This document shows, piece after piece, positions 42,859 to 52,270 of a stretch of 64,000 nucleotides of DNA. The DNA comes from Prevotella sp. UBA2754 (GTDB taxonomy: Bacteria > Bacteroidota > Bacteroidia > Bacteroidales > Bacteroidaceae). Position 1 is the first letter of the stretch; each line of letters begins with the position of its first letter. The stretch is from assembly GCA_002353295.1 (NCBI GenBank), contig DEJG01000023.1, positions 38,776 through 102,775 on the forward strand, given 5' to 3'. The position numbers and the translations under genes are program-made. The notes below the pieces were generated by a model. The model was given only the letters and a program-made list of their open reading frames with translations, did not search any database and was not told the origin of the DNA.

Positions 42859-43730
42859 AGAAAACTATTACAGACACCCACCTCAGAGACGTTCAGCGGT
42901 GGGGCAATGCGAAATCCATGGATGATGGACTTGTATTGACAGACAGGATTTCAGATGCCCCAATCCCCTATTTTCCCACCCGCATGAACTTTATCCTCAT
43001 GGCGCTCTGCAAAAAAGGGAAAGCACTGTTCAGCATCGACACCCAGGAACAACAAGTGAAACCTGGCGACCTGTTCTTTATCTCCGAACGCCACATCGTC
43101 GACAATTACATGGCATCGCCCGATTTTGAATGTCAGTGCATCATGCTCACCACAAGTTACTATCATGGCTTTGTGCAGAACGTGCAGAACGTGTCATCAC
43201 TATTGCTCTTTTCAATGAACAATCCCGTTGTACCACTCACCCCAAGAGAAATGCAGGTCTACAGCAACTATTTCCACACCATCCGCGAGAAGATGAGTGA
43301 CAAAGATAATCACTTCCGCAAAGAACTGGTGAAGGCGCTACTGCTGGCCATGTTCTATGACATGAGTAACGTCATCTGGCGAGTGGAACAGCAAGAGGCC
43401 AAGGCTATCACTCGCCTCGACATCATTTTTTCAAAATTCATCCGCCTACTGGAACAAAACTTCCGAAAGGAACGACGCGTCAACTGGTATGCCCAACAGC
43501 TCGGCATCACTCCTAAATACCTTTCTGAAGCCGTCAAACAGATCAGCAAGCGGACTCCCAACGAATGGATTGACAAGTATGTGACACTCGAGATCAGAGT
43601 GCTGCTCAAGAACTCGACAAAAAGCATTCGCGAGATAGTTGAGGAAATGAACTTCCCCAACACGTCGTTCTTCGGAAAATACTTTAAGGAACAAACAGGA
43701 ATTACCCCTGGCGAATACAGAAGAAGTTAG
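42852..43730 (+). CDS. AraC-family transcriptional regulator
   Basis: 292 residues. An N-terminal cupin-like effector domain (LFSIDTQEQQVKPGDLFFIS) precedes the two helix-turn-helix motifs at about residues 195-292, ending with the characteristic FPNTSFFGKYFKEQTGITPGEY. No membrane segment, so cytoplasmic. It overlaps the GH95 gene by 7 bases, hence co-transcribed and probably involved in its control. Its stop overlaps the stop of the convergent DUF3109 gene (4 bases). Confidence 0.88.
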   Translation: MVKKTITDTHLRDVQRWGNAKSMDDGLVLTDRISDAPIPYFPTRMNFILMALCKKGKALFSIDTQEQQVKPGDLFFISERHIVDNYMASPDFECQCIMLTTSYYHGFVQNVQNVSSLLLFSMNNPVVPLTPREMQVYSNYFHTIREKMSDKDNHFRKELVKALLLAMFYDMSNVIWRVEQQEAKAITRLDIIFSKFIRLLEQNFRKERRVNWYAQQLGITPKYLSEAVKQISKRTPNEWIDKYVTLEIRVLLKNSTKSIREIVEEMNFPNTSFFGKYFKEQTGITPGEYRRS

Positions 43731-44317
43731 CACCCCAGTTGCTGGGCTACATCGCAGAGTTCCTGATACCACGTCTCGCCAAAGCGGCGAATGAGCGGCT
43801 CTTTCAGAAACCGGTAAACGGGTAGTTGTAACTCCTTACCCTTCTTGACAGCATCGGCACACACCACCCATCGGTTGTAGTTCAGGCCGACAAGTCCCTG
43901 GCCGAAGTTTTTCTCACGAATAGGGTACAGCGCACAACTGATAGGTTTGCAAAACTTCGTCTTCCCCTCGCGAAAAACTTTCTCCAGTGCACAAAGACAA
44001 TTGTCGCCGTCGTAACACGTAAACACACAATCCTTGCCCCGCACGATACTCGTCACCAAGTCGCCATCTTTGTCGGCATAGGCCACCCCTTGACGGTCTA
44101 TGACACTCTGAGCCGAAGCTGACAGCATAGGCCACACGTCATCCAACACATCTTCCATAGCCGTTATCTCATCCATCGTGACAGGTGCACCGGCATCGCC
44201 TTCTACACAGCAGATGCCCTTACACTTCTCGTAGTCACAACAGAAGAATTCCGTCAGTATCTCAGAGGATATCAAGATACCTCCGACTTCCAAAATAGGG
44301 GGAATGTCATTTACCAT
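43727..44317 (-). CDS. DUF3109 family cysteine-rich protein
   Basis: 196 residues with cysteine clusters FFCCDYEKCKGICC, CVFTCYDGDNCLC and KFCKPISCALYP, suitable for a metal centre or Fe-S cluster (YkgJ-like zinc/iron chelating proteins share this type of pattern). Widespread in Bacteroidota; function unknown. It overlaps the ung gene by 7 bases, so it is co-transcribed with it, and its stop overlaps the convergent AraC gene. Confidence 0.85.
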   Translation of the reverse strand: MVNDIPPILEVGGILISSEILTEFFCCDYEKCKGICCVEGDAGAPVTMDEITAMEDVLDDVWPMLSASAQSVIDRQGVAYADKDGDLVTSIVRGKDCVFTCYDGDNCLCALEKVFREGKTKFCKPISCALYPIREKNFGQGLVGLNYNRWVVCADAVKKGKELQLPVYRFLKEPLIRRFGETWYQELCDVAQQLGC

Positions 44318-44979
44318 ACGATAGGATCTATGCCGTTTTGTTTCAAGTACTCATTACAACGCGAGAACTGATGCAGACCGAACCAACCGCCACGATTGGC
44401 ACTCAAAGGAGAAGGGTGCACCGACTCCAGCACAAGGTTTTTATGTTTGTCTATCATATAGGATTTCGAACGCGCATAGCCGCCCCAGAGCATATACACC
44501 AAGTGTTCACGCTCGTTGGCCAATGCCTGGATAGCTGCATCGGTAAATTTCTGCCACCCCAGCGCTGAATGGCTGTTAGCCTGATGCGCCCTAACGGTCA
44601 GCGTAGCATTGAGTAACAGCACACCCTGTTCAGCCCACCGCGTCAGATTACCCGTTGGCGGAATCGCCGTACCGAGGTCGTTCTGTATCTCCTTGAAGAT
44701 GTTTTGCAGTGAAGGCGGAAATTGTACCCCGTCCTGCACCGAGAAGCTCAATCCGTGCGCCTGTCCTGGCTCGTGGTAAGGGTCTTGCCCGATAATCACC
44801 ACCTTTACCTGGTCGAACGGGCAGAGGTTGAAGGCATTGAAAATCAAGTTCCCTGGTGGATAGCATGTTGTCTGCATATATTCCTGTCTGACAGCAGCAG
44901 TCAGTTGCTGGAAGTAAGGCTTCTCAAATTCGCCCTGCAACTGCGCTTTCCACGATTCCTCAATTTGTACCTGTGCCAT
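44311..44979 (-). CDS. ung: Uracil-DNA glycosylase
   Basis: Removes uracil from DNA in base excision repair. 222 residues, family 1: the catalytic Asp is in GQDPYHEPGQAHGLSFS, and the His loop is HPSPLSANRGGWFG. Normal length. Promoter on the minus strand has TAACTTTG (44999-45006); this overlaps the -33 box of the divergent phosphatase gene, so the two promoters could compete. Confidence 0.96.
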   Translation of the reverse strand: MAQVQIEESWKAQLQGEFEKPYFQQLTAAVRQEYMQTTCYPPGNLIFNAFNLCPFDQVKVVIIGQDPYHEPGQAHGLSFSVQDGVQFPPSLQNIFKEIQNDLGTAIPPTGNLTRWAEQGVLLLNATLTVRAHQANSHSALGWQKFTDAAIQALANEREHLVYMLWGGYARSKSYMIDKHKNLVLESVHPSPLSANRGGWFGLHQFSRCNEYLKQNGIDPIVW

Positions 44980-44994
44980 TTCTTTCTGATTTTG

Positions 44995-45026
44995 TTTGCA
45001 AAGTTATAACTTTTTTTGTACTTTTG
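44995..45026 (+). promoter_or_regulatory. Overlapping divergent promoters of the phosphatase gene and ung
   Basis: + strand: TTTG 44995-44998, 20-bp spacer, TACTTTTG 45019-45026. Minus strand: TAACTTTG at 44999-45006 lies directly within this spacer, so RNA polymerase binding to one should exclude the other. Confidence 0.65.
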
Positions 45027-45044
45027 CAAGCAAACTGATAGCTT

Positions 45045-47036
45045 ATGAAATCTATTACTCGTTTTTTCCACATACACTCCTTTGCCAACAAACTTTCTTG
45101 GCGGCTGGTTCTCACGCTTTCCATCGTTATGGGTGGAGCTATTTATTTGATTTACCAGGTGTCATGGGCAGTGCTCAACACCGAGTCGGTGATGCGCCAT
45201 AGCACTTTCTGTGTCAGAACCAGCAAGGAGATTAGCGAAATCGTGTCCAACGTCCGTCTGGCTACTATTAATAATGTGAGCAACCTGGAGGATCATCTCG
45301 ACCGTCCCGACCGATTTCACGACATACTGAAACGAGTGGTGGAAATCAACCCCCACCTGCAGTGCATCGGCATCTCCTTTGTTGCCGACTATTATCCGCA
45401 GAAGGGACGCTGGTATGCACCCTATGCCCGACGCGACAGTGTGGGCAACGTCATTACGGGCTATGCAGGCGATTCGCAACACGACTACCTGCAAGAAGCC
45501 GACATACAGAAAGCACTAGCCAGCGAAGAAGGCTTTTGGACAAAACCTTATGTTGATTGTGTCGATAGGGAAACACCGCTGGTGTCCTACATGCAGCCCG
45601 TCCACGACCGCTCTGGCAAGGTGGTGGCTGTCATCACGTCCGACCTCTCGCTTACTTTCCTGAAAGAAGCGATGTCGGGGATAGAAATGCGCCTCAACTG
45701 GTGGACAGGTGGTGCCGGTGTCGATTTCAAGGGAGCCTATTCCTACACCTTCATCATCGATAACGACGGTGTCTATGTCAGCCACCCTGATACAGCGAGA
45801 ATCCTCAAGGAAAACTATTTCGACTATGCCAGAAAACAATCCGACACACTGGCCGTTCATGCCGGACACCTGATGCTCTCGGGCAATCAGGGCAGCTATT
45901 ATGGCAGCGACGACGACCATGTATTGCAAATTGAAGGCATCAACTCATACCTGTTCTATGCTCCTATCACCGAAACCGGATGGGGCTTGGGTGTCTCCGT
46001 ACCCGAACTCTCCTTCAAGGTCGTTGGCTATGGTTTCGTCAGCATCCTGCTCTTCCTCATCATCATAGCCCTGATAGTGGTCTTTTTTGCCAGTTTCTTT
46101 GGCATTCGTCGTGCTGTCAAACCCCTCAAGACGCTGGCACAGGCCACTGAAGAGGTGGCACAGGGAAAATTCGACACTCCGCTGCCCAAAATCAAGAGCC
46201 ACGATGAGATACGACTGCTTCGAGATTCGTTCGAGGAGATGCAGCACTCACTCACAAAGTATATCGACCAGCTTCAGACGACGACAGCCCAGAAAGCGAC
46301 GATGGAGAGTGAACTGAAGATTGCGCACAACATCCAGATGTCGATGCTGCCCAAGACATTTCCGCCTTATCCGCAACGCCAGGATGTAGATATCTATGGT
46401 ATGCTGACACCTGCAAAGGCTGTCGGTGGCGACCTATTCGACTTCTATATCCGCGACGAGCAGCTGTTCTTCTGCATTGGCGACGTTTCGGGTAAGGGTG
46501 TTCCTGCCTCGTTAGTGATGGCCGTCAGCCGTTCTCTATTCCGTAATATCTCAGCCCACACTTCTTCTACCAGTGCCATTGTCGGTTCTATCAACGACGC
46601 GATGGTAGAGGGCAACGAGACTGGTATGTTTGTCACCCTGTTTGTGGGTGTACTCGACCTCCAATCGGGCAGTCTGCGCTATTGCAACGGCGGTCATAAT
46701 GCGCCATTGGTCATTAGCAATGACGTACAGCTGCTGCCTTGCAAATCAAATCTGGTGGTGGGCATTATTCCCAACCACGACTACGAAGAGCAGCAGACCA
46801 CCATCCAGCATGGCACTACACTCTTCCTCTTCACCGACGGCCTCAACGAGGCAGAAGATGCCCATCAAGCCCAATTCGGTGATGAGCGTGTCAACGAAGT
46901 GGCTGAAGCGCTCATCCAGGATCAGGTCACCGCCCCCAACGACGTTATTGAAAGAATGCAAAAAGCCGTCCACCAGTTTGTGGGGACGGCTGAGCAAAGC
47001 GATGACCTAACGATGATGGCCATCCGATATAATTAG
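45045..47036 (+). CDS. Membrane sensor PP2C/SpoIIE-type serine phosphatase (RsbU-like)
   Basis: 663 residues: membrane helix near 20-40, an extracytoplasmic Cache-type sensor domain (about 45-315), a second helix at about 328-352 (FVSILLFLIIIALIVVFFAS), a HAMP domain (RRAVKPLKTLAQATEEVAQG), then a PP2C/SpoIIE phosphatase domain. Metal-binding segments are GGDLFDFY, CIGDVSGKGVPASL and FTDGLNEAED. Such proteins dephosphorylate anti-sigma antagonists or similar partners; no partner gene is adjacent. The 3' end overlaps the convergent gpmI by 4 bases. Confidence 0.9.
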   Translation: MKSITRFFHIHSFANKLSWRLVLTLSIVMGGAIYLIYQVSWAVLNTESVMRHSTFCVRTSKEISEIVSNVRLATINNVSNLEDHLDRPDRFHDILKRVVEINPHLQCIGISFVADYYPQKGRWYAPYARRDSVGNVITGYAGDSQHDYLQEADIQKALASEEGFWTKPYVDCVDRETPLVSYMQPVHDRSGKVVAVITSDLSLTFLKEAMSGIEMRLNWWTGGAGVDFKGAYSYTFIIDNDGVYVSHPDTARILKENYFDYARKQSDTLAVHAGHLMLSGNQGSYYGSDDDHVLQIEGINSYLFYAPITETGWGLGVSVPELSFKVVGYGFVSILLFLIIIALIVVFFASFFGIRRAVKPLKTLAQATEEVAQGKFDTPLPKIKSHDEIRLLRDSFEEMQHSLTKYIDQLQTTTAQKATMESELKIAHNIQMSMLPKTFPPYPQRQDVDIYGMLTPAKAVGGDLFDFYIRDEQLFFCIGDVSGKGVPASLVMAVSRSLFRNISAHTSSTSAIVGSINDAMVEGNETGMFVTLFVGVLDLQSGSLRYCNGGHNAPLVISNDVQLLPCKSNLVVGIIPNHDYEEQQTTIQHGTTLFLFTDGLNEAEDAHQAQFGDERVNEVAEALIQDQVTAPNDVIERMQKAVHQFVGTAEQSDDLTMMAIRYN

Positions 47037-48553
47037 TCCTGTATCAGACACTCACCGGTCATGTCGGCAGGCTGTTCCAGTCCCATGATATGGAGGATGG
47101 AAGGAGCTACGTCGGCCAGACGACCGTCCTTTACCGTGGCCGAATTGTTGTTGGTCACGTAGATGAAAGGTACGGGGTTCAGCGAGTGAGCCGTGTTAGG
47201 CGTGCCGTCGGGATTGATAGCGTTATCGGCATTACCGTGGTCGGCAATGATGATAGCCTCATAATCATTGGCCTTGGCTGCCTCGATCACTTCCTGTACA
47301 CAGTGGTCAACAGCCCATACAGCCTTGGCAATGGCGTTATAGACACCCGTATGACCCACCATATCGCCATTGGCGAAGTTAACCACGATGAAGTCATACT
47401 TATTCTCGTTGATGGCTGCCACCAACTTGTCTTTCACCTCATAGGCCGACATCTCAGGCTTCAGGTCGTAGGTAGCCACCTTGGGAGATGGTACCAAGAT
47501 GCGGTCCTCACCCTCGAAAGGTTGTTCACGACCACCGTTGAAGAAGAAGGTGACGTGCGCATATTTCTCTGTCTCAGCAGTGTGCAACTGCTTCTTGCCC
47601 TGACGGGAGAGATATTCGCCCAACGTATCCTCTACATTCTCTTTGGGGAAGAGGATATGAACACCAGTGAACGAAGCATCGTATGGGGTCATGCAGTAAT
47701 ACTGCAATCCAGGAATCGTCTTCATGCCCTGTTCCTCCATATCCTGCTGTGTCAGCACGATGGTCAGCTCCTTGGCGCGGTCGTTACGGAAGTTGATGAA
47801 GATAACTACATCACCCTCTTCAATCAGACCGTTCACACTGGCATTGTGGATAGGCTTGATGAATTCGTCGGTCACACCCTCGTCATAGCTTTCCTGCATA
47901 GCCTGCACCATATCGGTAGCCTGCTTGCCAACACCTTTCACGATGAGGTCGTAACCTTCCTTCACGCGCTCCCAACGTTTGTCACGGTCCATGGCATAGA
48001 AACGACCCACGATAGAAGCAATGGCAGCATCGTTCTTCTCGCACTCAGCCTGTACTTGTTCGATGAAGCCCTTACCGGAGTGGGGGTCGGTATCACGACC
48101 GTCCATGAAACAGTGAACGAAGGTTTGGTTCTTCAGTCCATAGTGCTTACCTACCTCGATGAGTTTAAAGAGATGTTCGAGTGAAGAGTGTACGCCACCG
48201 TCAGAAGTCAGACCCATCAGGTGCAACTTCTTATTGTTCTCCTTGGCATAAGTATATGCTGCTTTCACCTGAGGATTCTCCACAATAGAGCCGTCCTTGC
48301 AGGCACGATTGATTTTCACCAGATCCTGATACACGATGCGACCGGCACCGATGTTCAAGTGACCTACCTCCGAGTTACCCATCTGGCCTTCGGGCAGACC
48401 TACATCCTCGCCAGAAGCCTGCAACTGAGAGTGAGCCGAAACTGCTGTCAGATAATCCAAATAGGGAGTAGGTGTGTTATAAATCACGTCACCCTTTCCA
48501 TGCTTACCGATTCCCCATCCATCGAGAATCATGAGTAATGCTTTCTTTGCCAT
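47033..48553 (-). CDS. gpmI: 2,3-bisphosphoglycerate-independent phosphoglycerate mutase
   Basis: Interconverts 3- and 2-phosphoglycerate in glycolysis with two manganese ions. 506 residues, alkaline-phosphatase superfamily. The N-terminal metal site LMILDGWGIG, the catalytic Ser in MGNSEVGHLNIG, and the C-terminal ADHGNADN are present. Transcribed from a -7 box TACCTTTG (48595-48602); a tetra-copy heptamer repeat occupies the region where the -33 element should lie. Confidence 0.96.
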   Translation of the reverse strand: MAKKALLMILDGWGIGKHGKGDVIYNTPTPYLDYLTAVSAHSQLQASGEDVGLPEGQMGNSEVGHLNIGAGRIVYQDLVKINRACKDGSIVENPQVKAAYTYAKENNKKLHLMGLTSDGGVHSSLEHLFKLIEVGKHYGLKNQTFVHCFMDGRDTDPHSGKGFIEQVQAECEKNDAAIASIVGRFYAMDRDKRWERVKEGYDLIVKGVGKQATDMVQAMQESYDEGVTDEFIKPIHNASVNGLIEEGDVVIFINFRNDRAKELTIVLTQQDMEEQGMKTIPGLQYYCMTPYDASFTGVHILFPKENVEDTLGEYLSRQGKKQLHTAETEKYAHVTFFFNGGREQPFEGEDRILVPSPKVATYDLKPEMSAYEVKDKLVAAINENKYDFIVVNFANGDMVGHTGVYNAIAKAVWAVDHCVQEVIEAAKANDYEAIIIADHGNADNAINPDGTPNTAHSLNPVPFIYVTNNNSATVKDGRLADVAPSILHIMGLEQPADMTGECLIQD

Positions 48554-48594
48554 AATACTATATTGTTTTTATACCTTATTTATAATATCGGCTG

Positions 48595-48602
48595 CAAAGG
48601 TA
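48595..48602 (-). promoter_or_regulatory. -7 box of gpmI
   Basis: Minus-strand TACCTTTG, 41 bases before the start codon. No TTTG is found 19-21 bp upstream; the ATGAGAA repeat covers that position. Confidence 0.7.
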
Positions 48603-48610
48603 CGAAAAAA

Positions 48611-48638
48611 ATGAGAAATGAGAAATGAGAAATGAGAA
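48611..48638 (+). repeat. Four perfect tandem copies of ATGAGAA
   Basis: 28 bp of exact heptamer repeats, 9-36 bp upstream of the gpmI -7 box. This is in the spacer and -33 region, so a change in copy number would alter promoter geometry. Confidence 0.85.
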
Positions 48639-48681
48639 ATTTATTCAAATCCGTTCAAAAGAAAAAAATAAATGAATTTAT

Positions 48682-48712
48682 TTTGTTCATTCATCACTAT
48701 TTCGTACCTTTG
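48682..48712 (+). promoter_or_regulatory. Promoter of the esterase/GH3 operon
   Basis: TTTG at 48682-48685, 19-bp spacer, TACCTTTG at 48705-48712, 27 bases before the esterase start. Confidence 0.75.
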
Positions 48713-48739
48713 CAGAATAACTAACAAATTTTCAATACA

Positions 48740-49903
48740 ATGACTAAAAGATTTTTACTACTTCCCGCATTGGCTATGATGTTTTTGGCATCCATAGCCC
48801 AAGAAACCATTCGTTTGAATACTGGTGACATCACTTCCCCTATACTGAATACCGACGGTACAGCCACCTTCTCCATCCTCGCCCCTGAAGCAAAGAAGGT
48901 TGAGATTGAAGGCGATTTCACCGAGAAAACGACTATGACCAAAGACGAAAAAGGACTATGGTCGTTCACCTCCAAGGCATTGGCCCCCGAACTGCACACC
49001 TATTGGCTGTATGTTGACGGTGTACGCATCAGCGACCCCAACAACGTCTATATGCTGCGCGACATTGCATCCTATATGAATTATTTCTTGATTGACGGTG
49101 AACTGTCGGCCAACTATTATGTCCGTAATGTCAAGCACGGCACTGTTGCCAAGGTCTGGTATCCTGCTCCAAAACTAGGGATGGAAGAGCGCCGCGCCAC
49201 CGTCTATACGCCAGCTGGTTATGCCGACCTTCCGCAGAAGAGATATCCTGTGCTCTACCTGTTGCATGGTGCCGGTGGCGATGAGAATGCATGGACAGAA
49301 TTAGGACGTGCTGCCCAGATTCTTGACAATCTGATAGCTCAAGGCAAGGCAGAGCCCATGATTGTGGTGATGCCCAATGGCAACGGTGCACAGAAGGCTG
49401 CACCTGGCGAATACGAGAATGCGATGTATAAACCGTCATTCATGAACAAGAAGACGATGGAGGGTTCTATTGAAGTAGCTTTCCCCGATTTGGTAAAATG
49501 GGTCGATAGTCATTACCGTGCCATTGCTGACAAGCAGCACCGCGCCATAGCAGGGCTCTCCATGGGAGGATTCCACTCCCTTTATATTTCTGCCAACAAT
49601 CCCCAGACATTCGGCTACGTAGGACTTTTCTCTGCTGCCGTTGGCCGCATGGGTAAGGGCGGCAACGACCATATCTATCAGAACCTGGATGCCAAACTGG
49701 CTAAGCAGTTCTCGCCTGCCCCACTGCTCTACTACATCGCCATCGGCAAGGACGACTTCCTATACAAGGATAATGTCAATTTCCGTCAGCGGCTGGATGA
49801 GAAGGGCTACAAATATGAATATGTAGAGACTGACGGCGGACATATCTGGCGCAACTGGCGCATCTACCTCAATAACTTTGTACCCAAACTATTCAAAAAA
49901 TAA
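48740..49903 (+). CDS. Exported CE1-type esterase with N-terminal CBM48-like domain
   Basis: 387 residues: signal peptide (MTKRFLLLPALAMMFLASIAQ), an E-set/CBM48-like domain at about 25-110, and an alpha/beta hydrolase of the esterase D/feruloyl esterase group. The nucleophile is Ser274 in GLSMGG, the Asp is probably in IGKDDFLY and the His in GGHIWRNW. Enzymes of this architecture remove feruloyl or acetyl groups from xylan. It is followed directly by GH3 and stands at the start of the polysaccharide locus, which supports a role in xylan debranching. Confidence 0.86.
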   Translation: MTKRFLLLPALAMMFLASIAQETIRLNTGDITSPILNTDGTATFSILAPEAKKVEIEGDFTEKTTMTKDEKGLWSFTSKALAPELHTYWLYVDGVRISDPNNVYMLRDIASYMNYFLIDGELSANYYVRNVKHGTVAKVWYPAPKLGMEERRATVYTPAGYADLPQKRYPVLYLLHGAGGDENAWTELGRAAQILDNLIAQGKAEPMIVVMPNGNGAQKAAPGEYENAMYKPSFMNKKTMEGSIEVAFPDLVKWVDSHYRAIADKQHRAIAGLSMGGFHSLYISANNPQTFGYVGLFSAAVGRMGKGGNDHIYQNLDAKLAKQFSPAPLLYYIAIGKDDFLYKDNVNFRQRLDEKGYKYEYVETDGGHIWRNWRIYLNNFVPKLFKK

Positions 49904-52255
49904 ATGATGAGAAAACGTTTTTTTATACTAGGCATCATTGCCTGTTTATCAGCAACTAATATGAGTGCACAACCCAAACTGAGAGCCGACAATATCGATG
50001 AGGTATTGAAAGCCATGACCCTTGAAGAGAAAGCACAACTATTGGTAGGTGGAGGCAACGACTCTTTCACAGGGTCGGGAGCCATGTTAGGACACCAGAA
50101 GAGGTTGGTGGCTGGTGCGGCAGGTGTCACGGTGGCTATTGAGCGGCTGGGTATTCCTGCCACCGTATTAAGTGACGGACCCGCCGGAGTACATATTGAC
50201 GCCAAGCGTGAGAACGACCCCCACTCCTATGCCGCCACAGGATTTCCTATCGGGACCTGTCTTGCTTCCACATGGAACACTGATCTGGTGCGACAGGTGG
50301 GTGAGGCGATAGGTAATGAGACATTGGAGTATGGATGTGATGTCATCCTTGGTCCAGGCATGAACCTGCATCGTTCTCCCTTATGCGGTCGTAATTTCGA
50401 GTATTACTCTGAGGACCCGATATTGACAGGACTGATCGGTACGGCAATGACCATCGGTATCCAGAGTCAGGGTGTTGGTGTTTCTGCCAAGCATTATGCC
50501 GTCAACTCACAGGAGTCAGACCGTACCCTGGTCGATGAGCGTGTCAGTCAGCGGGCGGCACGTGAACTTTACCTTCGTGGTTTTGAGATCATGGTGCGCA
50601 GGAGTAATCCCTGGACACTGATGTCCGCTTATAATAAGGTGAACGGGGAGTTTGCCCAAGGCAACAAAGACCTGTTGACTGGTATCTTACGTGATGACTG
50701 GGGATTCAAAGGAATCGTCATGACGGACTGGATTGGTAAGCGTAACGGGCTACTCACCACGAGTGAGGTGGCAGCAGGCAACGACCTGATGATGCCTGGT
50801 TATGCGGAACAGGCAGAGGATATTGTCAAAGGTGTGAAGGACGGCACCCTGAAGATAGAGGATGTCGACCGTAATGTGCGCCGTATGCTGGAGTATATTG
50901 TCAAGACTCCGCGTTTCCGTGGCTATAAGTTCTCTAATCGTCCTGACCTGAAAGCGCATGCTCAGATTACCCGTCAAAGTTCAACAGAAGGTATGGTACT
51001 TTTGAAGAACGACGGTGTCCTTCCCATCCGCAACCTCAAGACGGTGGCATTGTTTGGTGTCAATAGTTACGATTTCATGTCCGGCGGTCTGGGATCTGGT
51101 GCCGTGAATGTTCCCTATGTGGTAGATATGGTGGAAGGTTTGAGGAACGTAGGTGTTAAGACGACTCCTCTGCTGACCGATATCTATCAAAGTTATGTGA
51201 AATATGCCAGTCTGAAACTGAAAGCCGACAAGAACCCTATCATGTGGTTCTTGGATACCGGCAAACCCAAACTCGACGAGATAGAGATCTCCACCCGTTG
51301 TGTCACCCATGAGGTGAAGGAGGCTGATGCCGCTATTATCACCATTGGTCGTCAGGCAGGTGAGGGCTTGGACCGTGAGATAGAGGGAGAGTTCAACCTC
51401 ACTGCCACGGAAAAGGATATGATAGCACGTGTCAGCGACCAGTTCCGTCCTCTGGGCAAACCGGTCATCGTCATTATCAACAGTGGCTCTGTGATGGAAA
51501 CAGCATCATGGCGTGACCGTGTGGATGCTATTCTCTGTGCCTGGCAGCCAGGTGAGGAGGGGGGTAACTCCGTGGCTGACATCCTGACGGGTAAGGTCAA
51601 TCCTTCAGGAAAACTGACCATGACATGGCCGATCTCTGCTACTGACCATCCGTCCACGAAGAATTTCCCGCAGGAGATGGACAACTACACCTTCCGTGAG
51701 TCGTTGGGATGGGGTGCCCAGATTCCTGGTCACGACTATACCAACCACGACGAGGATATCTATGTCGGCTACCGGTATTTCGACTCGTTCAACAAGAATG
51801 TGGCTTATCCCTTCGGTTACGGTCTCAGCTATACCACTTTTGAATATAGTGATGCTGCCGTTAAGGTGAACGGTGATGTGGTCACCGTTTCCATCACCGT
51901 CAAGAATACGGGTAAGGTAGCTGGTAAGGAGATTGCTCAGGTCTATGTTGCTGCTCCTGCTGGCAAGATCGAAAAACCCAGTCATGAGTTGAAGGGCTTC
52001 GCCAAGACGCGCGAACTGAAACCCGGTGAGAAGCAGACACTGACCATCCAGATACAGAAGCGCGAACTGGCTTCGTTCGACGAGGCTAACAGCCAGTGGG
52101 TTACCGAGGCTGGTCAGTATGCCTTCCAAATCGGAGCTTCCAGCCGTGACATACGCGCCACCGTCAATGCCAAACTCACGGAATATACCGAGAAGGTAAG
52201 CAATGTCTTGGCACCTAAGCACAAACTGAATATTCTAACCGCTTCGAAAAAATAA
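49904..52255 (+). CDS. GH3 beta-glycosidase (beta-glucosidase/xylosidase)
   Basis: 783 residues with a signal peptide (MMRKRFFILGIIACLSATNMSAQ). Domain order: TIM barrel with KHYAVNSQESDR and the nucleophile Asp275 in VMTDWIGK, an alpha/beta sandwich, then a fibronectin III-like C-terminal domain (YVGYRYFDSFNKNVAYPFGYG onwards). Retaining exo-glycosidase; glucose, xylose or other sugar specificity cannot be assigned from motifs alone. The start is at the esterase stop, with no spacer, and the hybrid regulator follows after 15 bases. Confidence 0.92.
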   Translation: MMRKRFFILGIIACLSATNMSAQPKLRADNIDEVLKAMTLEEKAQLLVGGGNDSFTGSGAMLGHQKRLVAGAAGVTVAIERLGIPATVLSDGPAGVHIDAKRENDPHSYAATGFPIGTCLASTWNTDLVRQVGEAIGNETLEYGCDVILGPGMNLHRSPLCGRNFEYYSEDPILTGLIGTAMTIGIQSQGVGVSAKHYAVNSQESDRTLVDERVSQRAARELYLRGFEIMVRRSNPWTLMSAYNKVNGEFAQGNKDLLTGILRDDWGFKGIVMTDWIGKRNGLLTTSEVAAGNDLMMPGYAEQAEDIVKGVKDGTLKIEDVDRNVRRMLEYIVKTPRFRGYKFSNRPDLKAHAQITRQSSTEGMVLLKNDGVLPIRNLKTVALFGVNSYDFMSGGLGSGAVNVPYVVDMVEGLRNVGVKTTPLLTDIYQSYVKYASLKLKADKNPIMWFLDTGKPKLDEIEISTRCVTHEVKEADAAIITIGRQAGEGLDREIEGEFNLTATEKDMIARVSDQFRPLGKPVIVIINSGSVMETASWRDRVDAILCAWQPGEEGGNSVADILTGKVNPSGKLTMTWPISATDHPSTKNFPQEMDNYTFRESLGWGAQIPGHDYTNHDEDIYVGYRYFDSFNKNVAYPFGYGLSYTTFEYSDAAVKVNGDVVTVSITVKNTGKVAGKEIAQVYVAAPAGKIEKPSHELKGFAKTRELKPGEKQTLTIQIQKRELASFDEANSQWVTEAGQYAFQIGASSRDIRATVNAKLTEYTEKVSNVLAPKHKLNILTASKK

Positions 52256-52270
52256 GCAAACGTACTGGAG

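Noticed and set aside
47090..48184. 364-codon + strand frame opposite gpmI
   Set aside because: Shadow of gpmI, whose product is complete with all metal-binding motifs. Open antisense frames arise from codon bias in highly expressed genes.
48611..48638. Possible CRISPR array
   Set aside because: The unit is only 7 bp with no spacers and no cas genes; it is a simple tandem repeat.
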